This document shows, in pieces, positions 46,179-57,685 of a DNA stretch of 64,000 nucleotides (the first letter of the stretch is position 1; every line of letters starts with the position of its first letter). The stretch comes from Anagrus nilaparvatae. Lineage: Eukaryota > Arthropoda > Insecta > Hymenoptera > Mymaridae. Location: the NCBI GenBank assembly GCA_022575985.1, contig JAKSXM010000247.1, positions 1,263,501-1,327,500 of the forward strand, in the 5' to 3' direction. A program made the translations under genes and the position numbers. The notes under the pieces were generated by a model, which did no database searches, was not told where the DNA came from, and saw only the letters and a list, made by a program, of their open reading frames with translations.

Positions 46179-47873
46179 ATGATTTTTAAAAATCTATATT
46201 CACAATGGATTGCTGGTTTTGGTGGTAAGAAAATTTAAATAAAATTATTTTATTAAATAAATTTTACGAAATTTTAAAATGAAACCTTGCAAAAGTTGAA
46301 TGTAATTTTATGTTTTAAGTGTTTCATATAATTAAGTAATTAATGTTATTTAAATATTTTAAAGGAAATAAAAAAAAATTCATGATAAGTATTTGTAAGC
46401 ATTACTTGCTAATAACACGTGTTTGTAATACGTATATAATTTTTGAAATCATGTATAAATTTGATGTTTAAATTAAATTGTCAAAATACAAATAAAAACT
46501 GTACCAAAAATTTAATATTTTTTTGATTTTTCAATTATTGTATTTTAGGTTTCTTACTAATGATCCAGATGGGTGGTCATTTTGGATGGACTTCTCCATA
46601 TTTAACTCGATTCGAAGCAAATGAGTTTGAATTTAAAATAACAAAAGAACAGTCATCATGGATAGCTTCGTTGCTAAATTTTGGTTACATTTTAGGAGCA
46701 ATTATAGGTCCAATAATTGCTCATTATTCAGGCAGTAAACGAGCTGTTTTTGTGTGTATCATTCCGTACACAATTAGTTGGATACTTCTTATTTTCTCAA
46801 AATCAGTTGAGTGGTTATTTTTGAGCAGAATCATTGCAGGGTTAGGTATGGGAATGTCTGTCAGTTCATTACCACTTTTTCTTGGTGAGATATCATTGCC
46901 AAAATATCGAGGAACTGTTATAAATCTGTCATTTTGTGGCGCATCATTTGGTGCATCATTAGGAACTTATTTAGGATATAAGTTACAGCCTTATGAATAT
47001 AGTTTTTGTTATTTGTTATTTTGTGTTTTTATATTTGTGATATTTTTAGTATGCCATGACACACCACAGCATTATTTAAAATATGGTAATTTACAAAGTG
47101 CCAGAAAATCTTTAAAATGGTATTGTGCTTATGAAAATGTTGATAAAGAACTAGAAGACATTAAAAAGTACGTGGATTCATTAAAAAATAATAGTTTCAA
47201 GGATAATTGTAATTATCTAAAACAACCTTACATGAAAAAAATGTTTATATTAACGATATTTTTATTTATATTTAAAGAATCGTGTGGTTTCAATTCTGTG
47301 TATTTGTATATAGGAATTATCCTTGGTAGAGCAAAATTATCTACCATTGATCCTTCGTCAGCTGCAACTTACATATATTTATCAGGTATGATTGTATCCT
47401 GTTTATCTATAAACTTTGTTGATAAATTAGGAAGAAAAAAATTACTTTTCATTTCGTGCATTGGTATGTCAATAACCGTTAGTGTATTAGCTACCCATTT
47501 TTCACTAATTAAGTATGATTTAAGCTTTGCCTATTCACAATGGTTTCCAGTAGTTTCTTTGTTACTATTTGCAGTATTTCTTCAAATTGGTTTAAATCCA
47601 ATACCAAATATGTTTTTAAGTGAAGTATTTCCATCAAATATTAAATGTTCTGTAACATCGATAGCAAATGTTATTGATGGAATTGTTGCTTTTTTAGCAA
47701 GTAAAATTTATCAACCTGCTGTTGATTTAATTGGTGAATCTTTAGTATTGTATTTACATGGATTCTTTGCATTACTTGTTTTACCATTTATTATATTTGT
47801 TATGCCTGAAACTAAAGGTAAATCATTGCAAGAAATTCAAGAAGAATTTATCGAATCAAATATTAAAAAATAA
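46179..47873 (+). CDS. Tret1-like sugar transporter B (MFS, 2 exons, complete, 456 aa)
   Basis: Exon 1 is 46179-46224 (15 codons plus one base, ending ..SQWIAGFG). A 324 bp intron with a GTAAGA donor and TATTTTAG acceptor follows. Exon 2 is 46549-47873. Intron position and phase, and the exact length of exon 2 (1325 bp), are the same as in gene A, so the two arose by duplication. The product is a twelve-helix facilitated sugar transporter of the insect Tret1 family in the plasma membrane. It has GLGMGMSVSSLPLFLGEIS after TM4, a DKLGRKK loop, and PETKGKSLQEIQEEF near the C-terminus. Canonical PESP is DTPQ, and the loop 2-3 motif is HYSGSKRA. The central stretches SLKNNSF, MKKMFILTIFLFIFK and YIGIILGRAKL are nearly identical to A, while other helices differ considerably. 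Substrate unproven. An AATAAA lies at 47957-47962. Confidence 0.9.
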
Positions 47874-49430
47874 TCGGAAATATGTACTTAAGAAATTATC
47901 TTTTATGTAAATATTAACTTTTTATTTTAAAACTATATTTTATACGAATTAAATTTAATAAATTTTAGTTTATAAAATTCATATTATTTACTTTATTATG
48001 CAATAAATTCCTTAAAATAAATTGATAAGTTTTTTTAAAATATACTTAAATTATTCTTTATTTTATATTACCAATAGTACGCACTCTATTTTAGTTGATA
48101 CTTTATCAAAGTTACCTTCAAAATCAAGTTTATCAGTAAGGCTTAGAGTTTTTCTGTGATAAAATCTGCAACATGCATCATATTTACTCTTCTGTTTTAA
48201 AATATTTTTTCAAGTCAGCTCGTTCAATCAATATTAATTACATATTCTGATGCAATCTAGCAGTACTAACAATTAAAAATTGATATCTATTTTTTTTATT
48301 TACAATAATATTATTCATGCGCGGGATTTCAGAAAATTATTTGGGGTGGCATTTTATAAGTCCCTGTCTATAAGTAAAATAACCCATGCAATCTGGGTCA
48401 TTCTTTACTTTTCTGGTTACGAGCCATGAATATACTATTTTTTTAATTAAATTTATTTTAAAACAATTTTTAGTCTTTGAAAAACCGATTTACTATCCTA
48501 TCGGCAACATTTTTTTATTTATATCGTGCAGACAAGAAGTAAAATAAATCTTTTGACCTGATTGTCTTCAAACACAAAATTATTTCATAGCTATTCTATT
48601 ACAAATGTTTCTGCATGTTGCAAGTAAAGCTTATCATTCATAAAAATAAAATAAAATAAAATTGGAAAAATAAAAAAAAATATATCCAAAATTTTCCAAA
48701 GTTAATAACAAGCTATTAAATGAATAATTATCAATAAAACAAGGCAATAAAAAAGAACAATTTTATACATCGATTCATTTGGCAATGAATTATAGAATAA
48801 TTGACAATATAAGAAAGAGATAAAATATAGAAAAAAGCAATCTATCAATGGTAACAAGACACCAACGGACGTACACAACTGTCGACCACATTCGACAATT
48901 ACATCGTCATCCGGTTTGTTCAAATTTATTTTATAATATGAATTGTTTGTAAATATGTATTTTATATATTTGCTACAAGAAGCTACACATGCGATAAAAA
49001 AATTATGTATATCCTAAATTTTACACTAGCCTGGCAGTTATTTTACAAATTGCATTGATTCTGGATTACCAGGTGTATTAAGATTTGCCAAAAAAATAAG
49101 ATTTCAAAATTCATGGCTCATTTAATTATTCTTTGGTATTACCGTGCCTAAAAGTGATTAAATGAGTTATAATTTTAGGAACCTATGGTTTTGGTAAATT
49201 GAATCCGATTTCACTCGGTCTTTGAAAATACATGCAACTTTTTAAATTAAATGCCAGACTAATATGCATAAAATTTGTAATCATCGATGCGTATACTTTT
49301 TAAAGTTATTTTGTCAAAAGACCTTTAACTATACATATATTTATATATATATTTTGTATATTTTGACTTTGTCTTATTTAAAAATTTTAAATAAAAGATA
49401 ATGTTGTCAGGACAAAAAAGTTTTATTTCT
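47874..49430. other. 3' flank of Tret1-like gene B and AT-rich intergenic DNA
   Basis: No further gene. A degenerate copy of the structured hairpin repeat (GGGTCATTCTTTACTTTTCT, then GAGCC and ATATACTAT) lies at about 48381-48445. At 48702-48923 a minus-strand open frame of 73 codons shows a hydrophobic C-terminal half but no recognisable family; it is probably chance. Confidence 0.45.
48381..48445 (+). repeat. Partial copy of the structured hairpin repeat
   Basis: Matches only the last third of the repeat found complete at 50713-50937 and 61035-61256: TGGGTCATTCTTTACTTTTC, a TGG..GAGCC block and AATATACTATT. Confidence 0.65.
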
Positions 49431-50042
49431 GGATATATTCATAAACGAAAAATTAAAAAAAATTTTTTATAATCAAGTTGGTGGTAATGATAGTAAAATT
49501 TAAATAGTGTTCATAAATGGTCACGTGTTTTAAAAAAATATGCCAAAGCAGAAGCATGTTGCTTCGTAAATATATATAAAAAAATAAATATTGTTTCTTA
49601 TCCCAAAATATATTATGGTCAACCCGAAACCCAATTCACCTTTATTTATCATTACAAAAATTTATTATATTCTTACAGTTTTCATTTAAAATAAGTTATT
49701 TTTTTTGGATAACGGGAATATTTAGGTTAGGTACTAGCCATACAAATCATTCATTGCATATAGTTAAAAGCATAAATAAAAATATTATTTGAACGATCAA
49801 ATTTAGAACTTATTAAATTATTAATAAAAATAAAATTAAATTGTTTAATTATTAATAATTTACAAAGCCTAAAAATATAGAATTAAATGTATAGGAAAAG
49901 ATGGGAAAGATGCATACATATTTTTTAGTATATCTGTTTTCAAACCACGTGACCATTTATGAACACTATTTAAATTTTACCATCATTACCACCAACTTGA
50001 TGATAAAAATTTTTTTTTAATTTTTCGTTTATGAATATATCC
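49431..50042. mobile_element. ~610 bp inverted-repeat (MITE-like) element
   Basis: Terminal inverted repeats of about 105 bp begin GGATATATTCATAAACGAAA. They pair through AAGTTGGTGGTAATGATAGT and on to CACTATTTAAATTTTAC / CATAAATGGTCACGTG. The 400 bp interior is AT-rich and non-coding. The flank duplication is not clear (possibly TCT). Confidence 0.75.
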
Positions 50043-50712
50043 TCTTTTCAATAAATTTTTAATAAAAAAATGTTTATGATCGTTTCTTTCCGGTTACATA
50101 CAAACTACTTTTCTAACTAGGTAGGTGAGTTTATTTTGTTATATTTTGGGCATAAAAATAAATAACCTATACACGCAGGCGATTATTTTGAATTTTTCAA
50201 TTTTCCCAAAGAATTTATTACCAAATAAAACCTCCGGTAGCATTCAATTGACTTGAAATATTACAAATATTTCATAAAGTTGCAGCAATAAGATAAAATG
50301 AATAATATTTGAGGGGTACATTGTAATAATAAAGGTGAACAAAGTTGCAAAGCTTACAAAGTCCACAAGCTCTTGCAATTTCATTTATGCTAATTCAGGT
50401 TTATCCAGAATACAATTTTTATCTACGCTCATCCTATACAGGATGAGTCATTTTAACTCAAAGATCTCAAAAACAAAGCAAAATAACGAAAAATGTTTCA
50501 TATAAAGTTGCTAAGGGTAAAGGGGGCCATCTGAAGGTGGGCATTAGATTTGGTTCCCAGGGTCCCATCTGATCAAGCAGAACTCAACATAGGAATTTTA
50601 AATAGAAAATATACTTTCTTATTTCAAATTCAGATTCTGCAGCAAACTTTAGGCCCAGTAACGATTTTAGTTGAAAAAAAATACAAGGCCCCTTTTTTAA
50701 ACCCAAAAAAAC
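50043..50712. other. AT-rich intergenic sequence
   Basis: No gene. The small open frames that run into 50713-50937 from both strands derive from the hairpin repeat there. A phrase CCTATACAGGATGAGTCATTTTAA (about 50434-50457) is reminiscent of a transposon end, but no partner end was found. Confidence 0.4.
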
Positions 50713-50937
50713 TTTTTCTGGTCTGCGTCGAGAAAGCACGTATTTCCCGGACGCTACGCGTCCGAAAAAGACGTGTTTTCTCGCCACAGACACAGAAAAA
50801 TGTTATACGAGCCTTGTCCATAAATAAGGAATGACCCAAATCGCAGTTTACCATCCTCGGCTTCGCCTCGGAAGGTAATTTACGTGCGATTTGGGCCATT
50901 CTTTACTTTTCTGGACTCGAGCCGTAAATATACTATT
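50713..50937 (+). repeat. Structured hairpin repeat, complete copy 1
   Basis: Three nested stem-loops. The outer stem pairs TTTTCTGGTCTGCGTCGAGA (50714-50733) with the inverse near 50776-50800. Within it is CGGACGCTACGCGTCCG. A third stem, GAATGACCCAAATCGCA / TGCGATTTGGGCCATTC, encloses CCTCGGCTTCGCCTCGG. A second, almost identical copy is at 61035-61256 and a partial copy is at 48381. It is far more GC- and CpG-rich than its surroundings. Non-coding; the translations on both strands only look alike because of the palindromes. Confidence 0.85.
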
Positions 50938-50969
50938 ATTCGGCACTAAATAAAAAAAATTTATAACTG

Positions 50970-51162
50970 CACTGAAAAAAAAATCCGCTTGCGGCTTTAA
51001 AATTCAGTTTTCATTCTTTTTGAGCTTTAAAATTCAGTTTTATGAAGTTTTGAGTTCAAAAAAATAATTTTTTTAAGGTTTATTTTTACGTTTCAAGACA
51101 TTTGCAATGGTTTAAACAAAAAAAAAAAATCCGCTTGTGTCAAGCGGAATTTTTTTTCAGTG
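50970..51162. mobile_element. CACTG-ended MITE, ~193 bp
   Basis: The ends are CACTGAAAAAAAAATCCGCT, then TG, and the inverse CAAGCGGAATTTTTTTTCAG, then TG. The flanks share TG (possible 2 bp duplication). The interior repeats the phrase TTTAAAATTCAGTTTT. Single ends of similar elements occur at about 21845 and 43993. No coding capacity. Confidence 0.75.
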
Positions 51163-51437
51163 TGGTTTGTGTAACTACACAACCAACGAGTATAGAACAT
51201 GTTCACTCATAACAATAATAAATCCAAAAACCGAAATTACAATAAATCCTGTATTATAATCTTAAGTATTCTAAGTTCTTGTTCTTATCAGGGCCTGATC
51301 AGGCCCTGACTCCCACTTCAAATTATTCTAACAAGTCCATTTCACTCCCCAACTAAAAACGTCACTTTTTATCCCCCCCCTGCCAAGCTAAATTTTTTTA
51401 AATAGCCCATCCCATTCCCTTGAACATGTTCCAAGTT
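51163..51437 (-). mobile_element. AACATGTTCCATG-ended repeat element, inverse copy
   Basis: On the minus strand it starts TAACTTGGAACATGTTCAAG (51437 downward), passes CTTGGCAGGGGGGGGGATAA and AAAGTGACGTTTTTAG, and ends GTGAACATGTTCTATACTCG then TTGGTTGTGTAGTTACACAA. This is the same sequence and order as the long copy at 4775-5820, but without the minisatellite expansion. On the + strand it contains GGGCCTGATCAGGCCC (51293-51308), a perfect 16 bp palindrome. Its end directly abuts the CACTG MITE at 51162. Confidence 0.75.
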
Positions 51438-51552
51438 AAAAGAAACAAAAAAAGACGATTTTAGCAGTTACTATCATTTTAATTGTATGTTTGTTGTGGA
51501 TGAAGACTTTTGGTGATTATTTGAAATTTTGGCTCCTACAGAAAATTAGGCT

Positions 51553-51840
51553 TTTAACATGGAACATGTTTATAAACAGTGCGGGGGTTGTTATTTAAGC
51601 GTGTAATTTTGGGGGGAGGGAATAGATTAATTTGAGTTTAGGGACTTAGAATAAGTTGGATAAAGGGTTCTATAATAGTAAGGATCTTATCAACATATAT
51701 TCATATGAATGCACAATCATTATCCTAGAATACTATTTAATCAATGGTTACAAAATGCTAGCGGTGATTTAAAGTATAAATTTAAACATGTTCCATGTTT
51801 GTTCCATGTAAGTTCTCAAACCAGTTGTAAGTTTTTACTT
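51553..51840 (+). mobile_element. AACATGTTCCATG-ended repeat element, short copy
   Basis: Starts TTTTAACATGGAACATGTTT and ends AAACATGTTCCATGTTTGTT then CCATGTAAGTTCTCAAACCAG, TTGTAAGTTTTTA. The interior has GTAATTTTGGGGGGAGGGAA in the place of the G-rich units. No coding capacity. Confidence 0.7.
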
Positions 51841-54255
51841 TTATCACCTCCAGTAATATAGCCAATTATAAGGTCTATAAGTTTTTTTTCATTATTGTTA
51901 TCTAGTCACCAAGAATATCTTTGTATAATTTTTTCACTAGATTATCTTTATAGGCCTAGAATCCCAGTGCGACCAAAAATTTCAAATAGAAATTTTAGCA
52001 TATGAGTTTTTTTGAAATTGCAAAGCTGTATTTTAAAATTAATAAAAAAAATGATTACTTTTTCGGTTTACAATGGGATTAATAGCAGTTTACTACAGTA
52101 AGTCCTTTTCAAGTATGAGAAGGTTTATTTTTGGTTTTTCAGTAAATGTTGCTTTAGAATTACTGGCTATATTAAACAAAAAGTAAAATTGACATCTAAG
52201 ATCGAAAGCGAACAGTATATGTATATATTACGGTGCTAGATTTATTACCATTGCTATTATAAAATGAAGAGTAATTTGAAGAAAATTTATTATTTCAATC
52301 TGAAAAACTCCAACTTATTCTATTTAAAATTATTTTTATATTGCTATTATAAAATTTTATTACATAATCAAAAAATTTATTTTATCTCCTAAATCATATT
52401 TTTATAAGTCATAAATAATAATAAAAATCAGTAGTGCAAAAAAAAGAGATTTAAGAAGATTCGATATCAGCAAAACAATAATATTTTTTCTAACAAAAAG
52501 CCAAAACAAATCATCGTGCAAATATTATATTTATACAACTGATTCGTTCTATACATGTGCATAAAAACATGCGGGGTATCTAATTAATGGCGACAAGTGA
52601 CCAAAAAAGACCCTTTTTTTTCAAATAAAATCCTATTTGATTCGGTTTTGATAAGAAAAATTCTATTTCTTTTGTAAAAATTGTCTAGTATAAAAGTAAT
52701 AATATCTTGAAATATAATATACTAAAAACAGCGTGACCAATATATAATTGTAACATGGAATTTCATCTTTGTATATAAATATCTTTCTTTTATGTCACGG
52801 TTTATATAATTTCCGATTTTCTGGCTTTTATTTTTTGGTTTACCACCCTAAATAGATAGTTTATAAATCTACTCTGATATGAATCAAATTAAAGAATTTT
52901 TCGTTTAAAAAATGTCCATTTGTAAATATTTTATTTGTTTGATTTTTCATGTCATAACAAAATTAAATTTTCTAAATATTTTCTATTTATATATAATATT
53001 GTATAAAAATTTTTTTGTAATAAGAACAAAAAAAAAGATACCATTCGAAAAATCACCCTTCAAATTTCATGTGAAGTAAAAAAAGGAGATAGAAAAAGTT
53101 TCGAGTAAAAACTTTCGAGATTATCATTATTATTATTATTACATAGAAAGAGTAAGAAAATTTTCAGCTAAGATATATATAGAAATAAAGTTTTTCTCTC
53201 TATAAGGGTAAAATTCATTCGTCTGAAAGTACACCGATCATACAGAACATTGAACATCGCGACGCCGACTGCGCCAAATTATAACTTATTTTATGACTTT
53301 TTTGCACCGGTCATTTAACCTTTCTTTATCCTTTTTTATACATATACAAAAAAAAAAAAAAAATAATCAATGAGTAAAGAAAGGACAATAATATATATAA
53401 TACGACAATTTTTCGGAAATGCAATCGTACTCTAATAACTTCCAGGCGCCTGGACGATCTTTTTTAATACTTTCAAGAGTCAATCCCGTATAAGAATACA
53501 TAGGGGTCAAAAAAGCAAAAATAAATTGATCTGAAAGGTCTCTAAATGAAAATGTCATGAACGAAAAAAAAGTCTAATCCTCTAGGAGAAACAGACTGTA
53601 AATCATACTAGATTTTTGATAGTAAAAACGTAATAAAATTAAAAAATTTTATTAAATACAATAAAACAATGTATATAAAATTTTCTCAATAAAATGTAAA
53701 ACTACAGGAGATAATATATCATGGTAAATTGATCATGACATTAAAGAATATCTAAACTTTATGTAACTGAGTGCACACGTTATTTAATAAGATCATAACT
53801 ATATCTTTATGGTATTCTTTTTTTTTTCAACAATTATTATTATTATATATAGCATACATACTTACAATAAAACCATAACGTGGTTGTAATATGTTTAACT
53901 CCTGTGGCGATAATATCTATAAAATAACGCGTGAAAGAAACGGGTGGGTGTATAATACACAGCACGATATCAGTACACACATATATTTATAATCTGATTT
54001 TATGTAATAAAATCTTAAAAATAACTTACCGTGCTCTATCGCTCGATTTACTTAAGATATTATTTTATACGACAAGTTTTATTTATGCTATTGTCATCTA
54101 AAATTTTTGGTTACAATGATGATTTTTAATTTTTATTAGATTAGATTCTGGGCTTAAGTGCTTCACAGAGCTATGGATATGTCAGCATAATTCACACTTT
54201 TTGGCCATGGACAAAACGAACGATTATGTCTTTGAAAATTATTTAATTATATTCA
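51841..54255. other. AT-rich intergenic region, no gene recognised
   Basis: No gene, tRNA or long repeat seen. The segment at about 53200-53560 is slightly less AT-rich (CATCGCGACGCCGACTGCGCC near 53256), and a minus-strand frame at 53367-53558 is open for 63 codons without any motif. An unidentified exon or regulatory region is possible but not supported. Confidence 0.45.
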
Positions 54256-54459
54256 CTGTCAGGTTGCCTCACTTGAATTTTCTTTAAGTTGCTTGAAATT
54301 TCCAGGTTTTTTTTTAAATTTCAAGCAAATTAAACTCAAATGAAAAAAATTATGCTTGTAATCAACAGATTGTATTTCAAGTTGCTTAGAAATTCAAACA
54401 GACTCCTTGAATATTCAAGCGAAAACTTAAAAATTCAAACAGACCAAAGTGACAGTGTC
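54256..54459. mobile_element. CACTGTCA-ended MITE, ~204 bp
   Basis: Starts CACTGTCAGGTTGCC and ends in the inverse TGACAGTG. Both halves carry repeated phrases on the theme TTCAAG / CTTGAA (TCACTTGAATTTTC, TTTCAAGTTGCTTAG, CCTTGAATATTCAAGCG). A similar CACTGTCAGTCTGCTGCGCT sequence at about 62302 seems to be a related, partly decayed copy. Non-coding. Confidence 0.6.
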
Positions 54460-55064
54460 AAGATGCTCTTTAATTATCACAGGTCTAAAAATCAAGGGGT
54501 CTTGTGTGTTGTGGGGATAATTTTTATCAATTCTGAATTAATTTCCAAATCCGGATTCAGAATCAGCCAATATCATGTCACCATTTTAAAAAATTGGAAA
54601 TTTTGTTTATAAAAATAACGCTTTTTTGCTACTTTTGAGGCTGTGTTTAGGAAGGTTAAAAAATTTTCAGAATTTTTGTTCGGTGCAATGTTTTCACAAC
54701 TATAAATCTTCAAAATATTAGCTATTGAGCGAAAACTTGCCATTTTTTTTTTATGAGTAAAGTCAATTTGTATGTTTGTGCTATATTTATATACTAATAG
54801 CTTGCGTGCAATCATTGACTTTTGAAGGTCTTTATCATTTTCTTAAGTAATTGTTAATCAATATTTAGAATTTTTACAAGTACTGAATACATTTTCAAGA
54901 ATAATAATTTACATTTTCAAAGACCATAATCCTAAAATAATTGAACTTTACTATTAAGGTTAATTTGTTTAAAAATTGTTAGCTCAAGGTATCAAATAAA
55001 TTTATTCATATTATATTACCTAATTATTATAAGTTCTAGAACCGAAATTATAATAAAATCCTAA
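54460..55064. other. AT-rich intergenic sequence
   Basis: No gene recognised; the overlapping short frames at 54340-54815 on both strands have no motif. Confidence 0.4.
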
Positions 55065-55292
55065 GGGTGCGTTCATAGTGATTATAAGTGATCGGTCGAT
55101 CGATCGATGGATGTTATCAAGAGTACTAAAATCGCATTGTTTTTTTGACCCGGGTAGATCTGCAGCTTCCTGGGATATTCAGGAGATCAAATCACGACCC
55201 AGACTCTAGATACAAGTAAATAATTTATCAGCAGATCCCATAACATCAGTTGATCGATCGACCGGTCACTTGTACTCACTATGAACGTGCCC
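55065..55292. mobile_element. PIF/Harbinger-type MITE, 228 bp, TAA target duplication
   Basis: Terminal inverted repeats are GGGTGCGTTCATAGTGATTA on the left and GGGCACGTTCATAGTGAGTA as the inverse of the right. They continue through GATCGGTCGATCGATCGAT and its inverse. TAA flanks both sides (55062-55064 and 55293-55295). GGG-starting ends with a 3 bp TWA duplication are typical of PIF/Harbinger MITEs. It sits inside a fragment of the AACATGTTCCATG family, so it is the younger of the two. Confidence 0.8.
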
Positions 55293-56770
55293 TAAATTGA
55301 AATTATCCTAAACCTAAAGTATTCTAAGTCCCTTAATCGAAAATATTCAAAATTAATTTGACCCCCCTCCTCTAAAAAACGTCTATTTTTCACCTGCTCC
55401 CTATAAAAATACTCTATGTATAAAATTTTCTAACCTGTATATAACCATGTATAACCTCAAAAGTAGTAAAAAATGCATATTTCGAATACATAACCTAAAA
55501 TTTCTTAAAATGCTGATATGATGGTCTGATTCTAAACCTGTCTTTGGATTTAGTATACAAAATCACATCGGAAGTAATGGATACATTCCCAGCAATAAAA
55601 ATTTATTCAGTAAAACTTTCAAGTAAGTATTCAAGCAACTCAAAAGAACCTTGCAACAAAATGTTTCCCAGCCGTATACAGCCAATTTTTCGCAAATAAA
55701 GACAATTGCACATCTTCATAAAACAAAAAAAAGTTATTTGATATTGATGTATTAGTTTTTCTTCAGTTTTCAAACAGTATACTATCTTTACTCCGTATAT
55801 CAGTACTAAAATTAGGGCAACAGTAAAAAAAAATCAAAATTTAAATTAGAAAAAAAGGAAACTAACTAAAATACAAGACAAAAGAAAATATGTAGGTTTA
55901 TTTTTTTTGTTTATATTGTGTATTTTTAAAAAACTTTTCTCTCTCTTCTTTTAATACGCTGTAAACGACCTTCATTATTTAAGTAGCTGTATTTATACCC
56001 TTTCAAGATGATTCTCTTACGTCGCATTCACAAAGTTGTAACATAGTTCTTTAAGAAAAACTTTTAGTGTATATATATATAATTATATAAAGTATTATTG
56101 TAGCATCACAATTCAAAAACAATTCCCACGCAATTCTCCAATGTTCCGAAAAAAATCGGCAAAACTCAAGAGCATTCTTTACTTCTTACGTATATTCTTA
56201 ATATATGCATATTATTATATGTGTATAGTTTGTGCGTGTATCAAAATATTTTTTTTTTTTTATTTATTTCCTTAATTTTTTATTTTATTAATACATTTTT
56301 TATTTTTTTTTTATGTCACTACGATACAGCTAATTATAAAAGAACATTAGGATTTTGATGGATACGGTAATGTATATATTATTCAGTTGATGCAAAAAAT
56401 TTTTTTTATTTAATTAGCACATTAAAGCTCATATTCTGCATATTTGAAAAAATTTTCTGTTTTCTTGATTTGTAGTAAAATGACTTTGAGTTGTTTTCAT
56501 TTTGTTATAATGATGGTACAGGTTCAAATAGGGTCTCGTGTATAGCAAATATTATTTCCTAGGTATTTAAAGTATAGCTGATATTTCTTTTCTATTTTCA
56601 TACAATGATGGGTTCCAAGGTGGGTTCACTAATGGGTAACAATTTTTGATCTATTCTGCTCTACAAAAACCTTAATATTTATAGAGAGAGTGCACATTGG
56701 AGTTCTTTCTATGGAGTCACCCAGCTAAAAAATAACAACTTTGCTTTGACTTCTGCATTTACAATTTTCT
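55293..56770. other. AT-rich intergenic sequence with a repeat-family fragment
   Basis: At 55310-55445 lies a minus-strand fragment of the AACATGTTCCATG family (AAGTCCCTTAATCGAAAATA, TTTGACCCCCCTCCTC, AAAAACGTCTATTTTTCACC). The rest, including a poly-T and TATA-rich stretch around 56230-56320, shows no gene. Confidence 0.45.
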
Positions 56771-56774
56771 AAAG

Positions 56775-57260
56775 TACTCCATTCAAATCACGGTTTTGGT
56801 TGTATAGTTTATGGCCACCCCCAGATTTGGTCTACTATAGGTTTTTTTGGTTACTGATCACGAAAATAGGGGTCAAACTACCCCTAGTAATTTTTAATGT
56901 ATTCAAATTTTGAATACCTAGATTTGGTTCACATGGGTTTCTTGGGTCGCTGATCATGAATTTCGCGCTCCTAGCTACTAAAAATTGACAGGACTCAAAA
57001 ATTCGTGATCAGCGACTCAAAAAACCCATGTGGACCAATTCTGGATATTGAAAGCGCAAAAATAGCAAAAATAACTCTCTTAGGGGTAGTTTCTGCTAAT
57101 TTAAGGGTGAAATATTAATTTAAAAAAAAAAGTCCCCGAATTTTGTGATCAAAAGCCCAAGAAACCCATATGGACCAAATCTGGGGACTTAAAGTTGAAA
57201 TACATCAAAAATACCCCTTTTTAGGGATAGTTTTTGTAAATCTTTATGAATGTTATTATT
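56775..57260 (+). mobile_element. Truncated relative of the 32.7 kb foldback, with GGGTCGCTGA motifs
   Basis: Begins ACTCCATTCAAATCACGGTT and continues CCAGATTTGGTCTACTATAG, matching the left end of the element at 32651. It carries the motif at about 56840 and 56938 and inverted at about 57001. A degenerate inverted copy (TGTGATCAAAAGCCCAAGAA) follows at about 57146. The opposite end is missing or replaced by the next inverted repeat. The Cys-rich coding remnant is absent. Confidence 0.65.
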
Positions 57261-57289
57261 ATGGATTTTTATACATTTGATTTATTTTT

Positions 57290-57685
57290 TAAATTAAATA
57301 TGTTTACCTAATTAATATGGCCGTTATTTTAAACATTTGTTTGGATTATCGATTACTGGATGAAAAAAGTTGCCAATATCAAAAAAATAAGATTCTTAAA
57401 ATTATAGCCCACTAAATCACTTCTAAGTACTAGGCGGATTTTTTGAGCCACTGATCACGAATTTTGGCGTCCTGTTACTGCTACAAAATATATAGGCTCT
57501 TGTGGAGAAAATTATAATGTATTTGATGGCAAAACTTAGAAGTAATTAAATATGCTATAATTTTGGAAATCTTATGTTTTTGATATTGGCAACTTTTTTC
57601 ATCCAGTAATCGATAATTCAAACAGATTTTTAAAATATAGGCCACATTTATTAGGTAAACATATTTAATTTAAAAAATAAATAAA
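57290..57685. repeat. ~395 bp inverted repeat with a GGGTCGCTGA motif in its loop
   Basis: The left arm (AATATGTTTACCTAATTAAT onward, including TTGGATTATCGATTACTGGA and GAAAAAAGTTGCCAATATCA) pairs with the inverse at about 57560-57672. The loop (about 57430-57530) holds a degenerate motif, TTTTTTGAGCCACTGATCAC. Non-coding. A similar phrase (AATTATAGCCCACTAAATCA here) recurs in diverged form near 49150. Confidence 0.7.

Noticed and set aside
50550..50899. Three overlapping open frames on both strands with similar peptides, and a related frame at 60992-61177
   Set aside because: They arise from the palindromic hairpin repeat, which gives similar translations on both strands. No family match and no conserved start.
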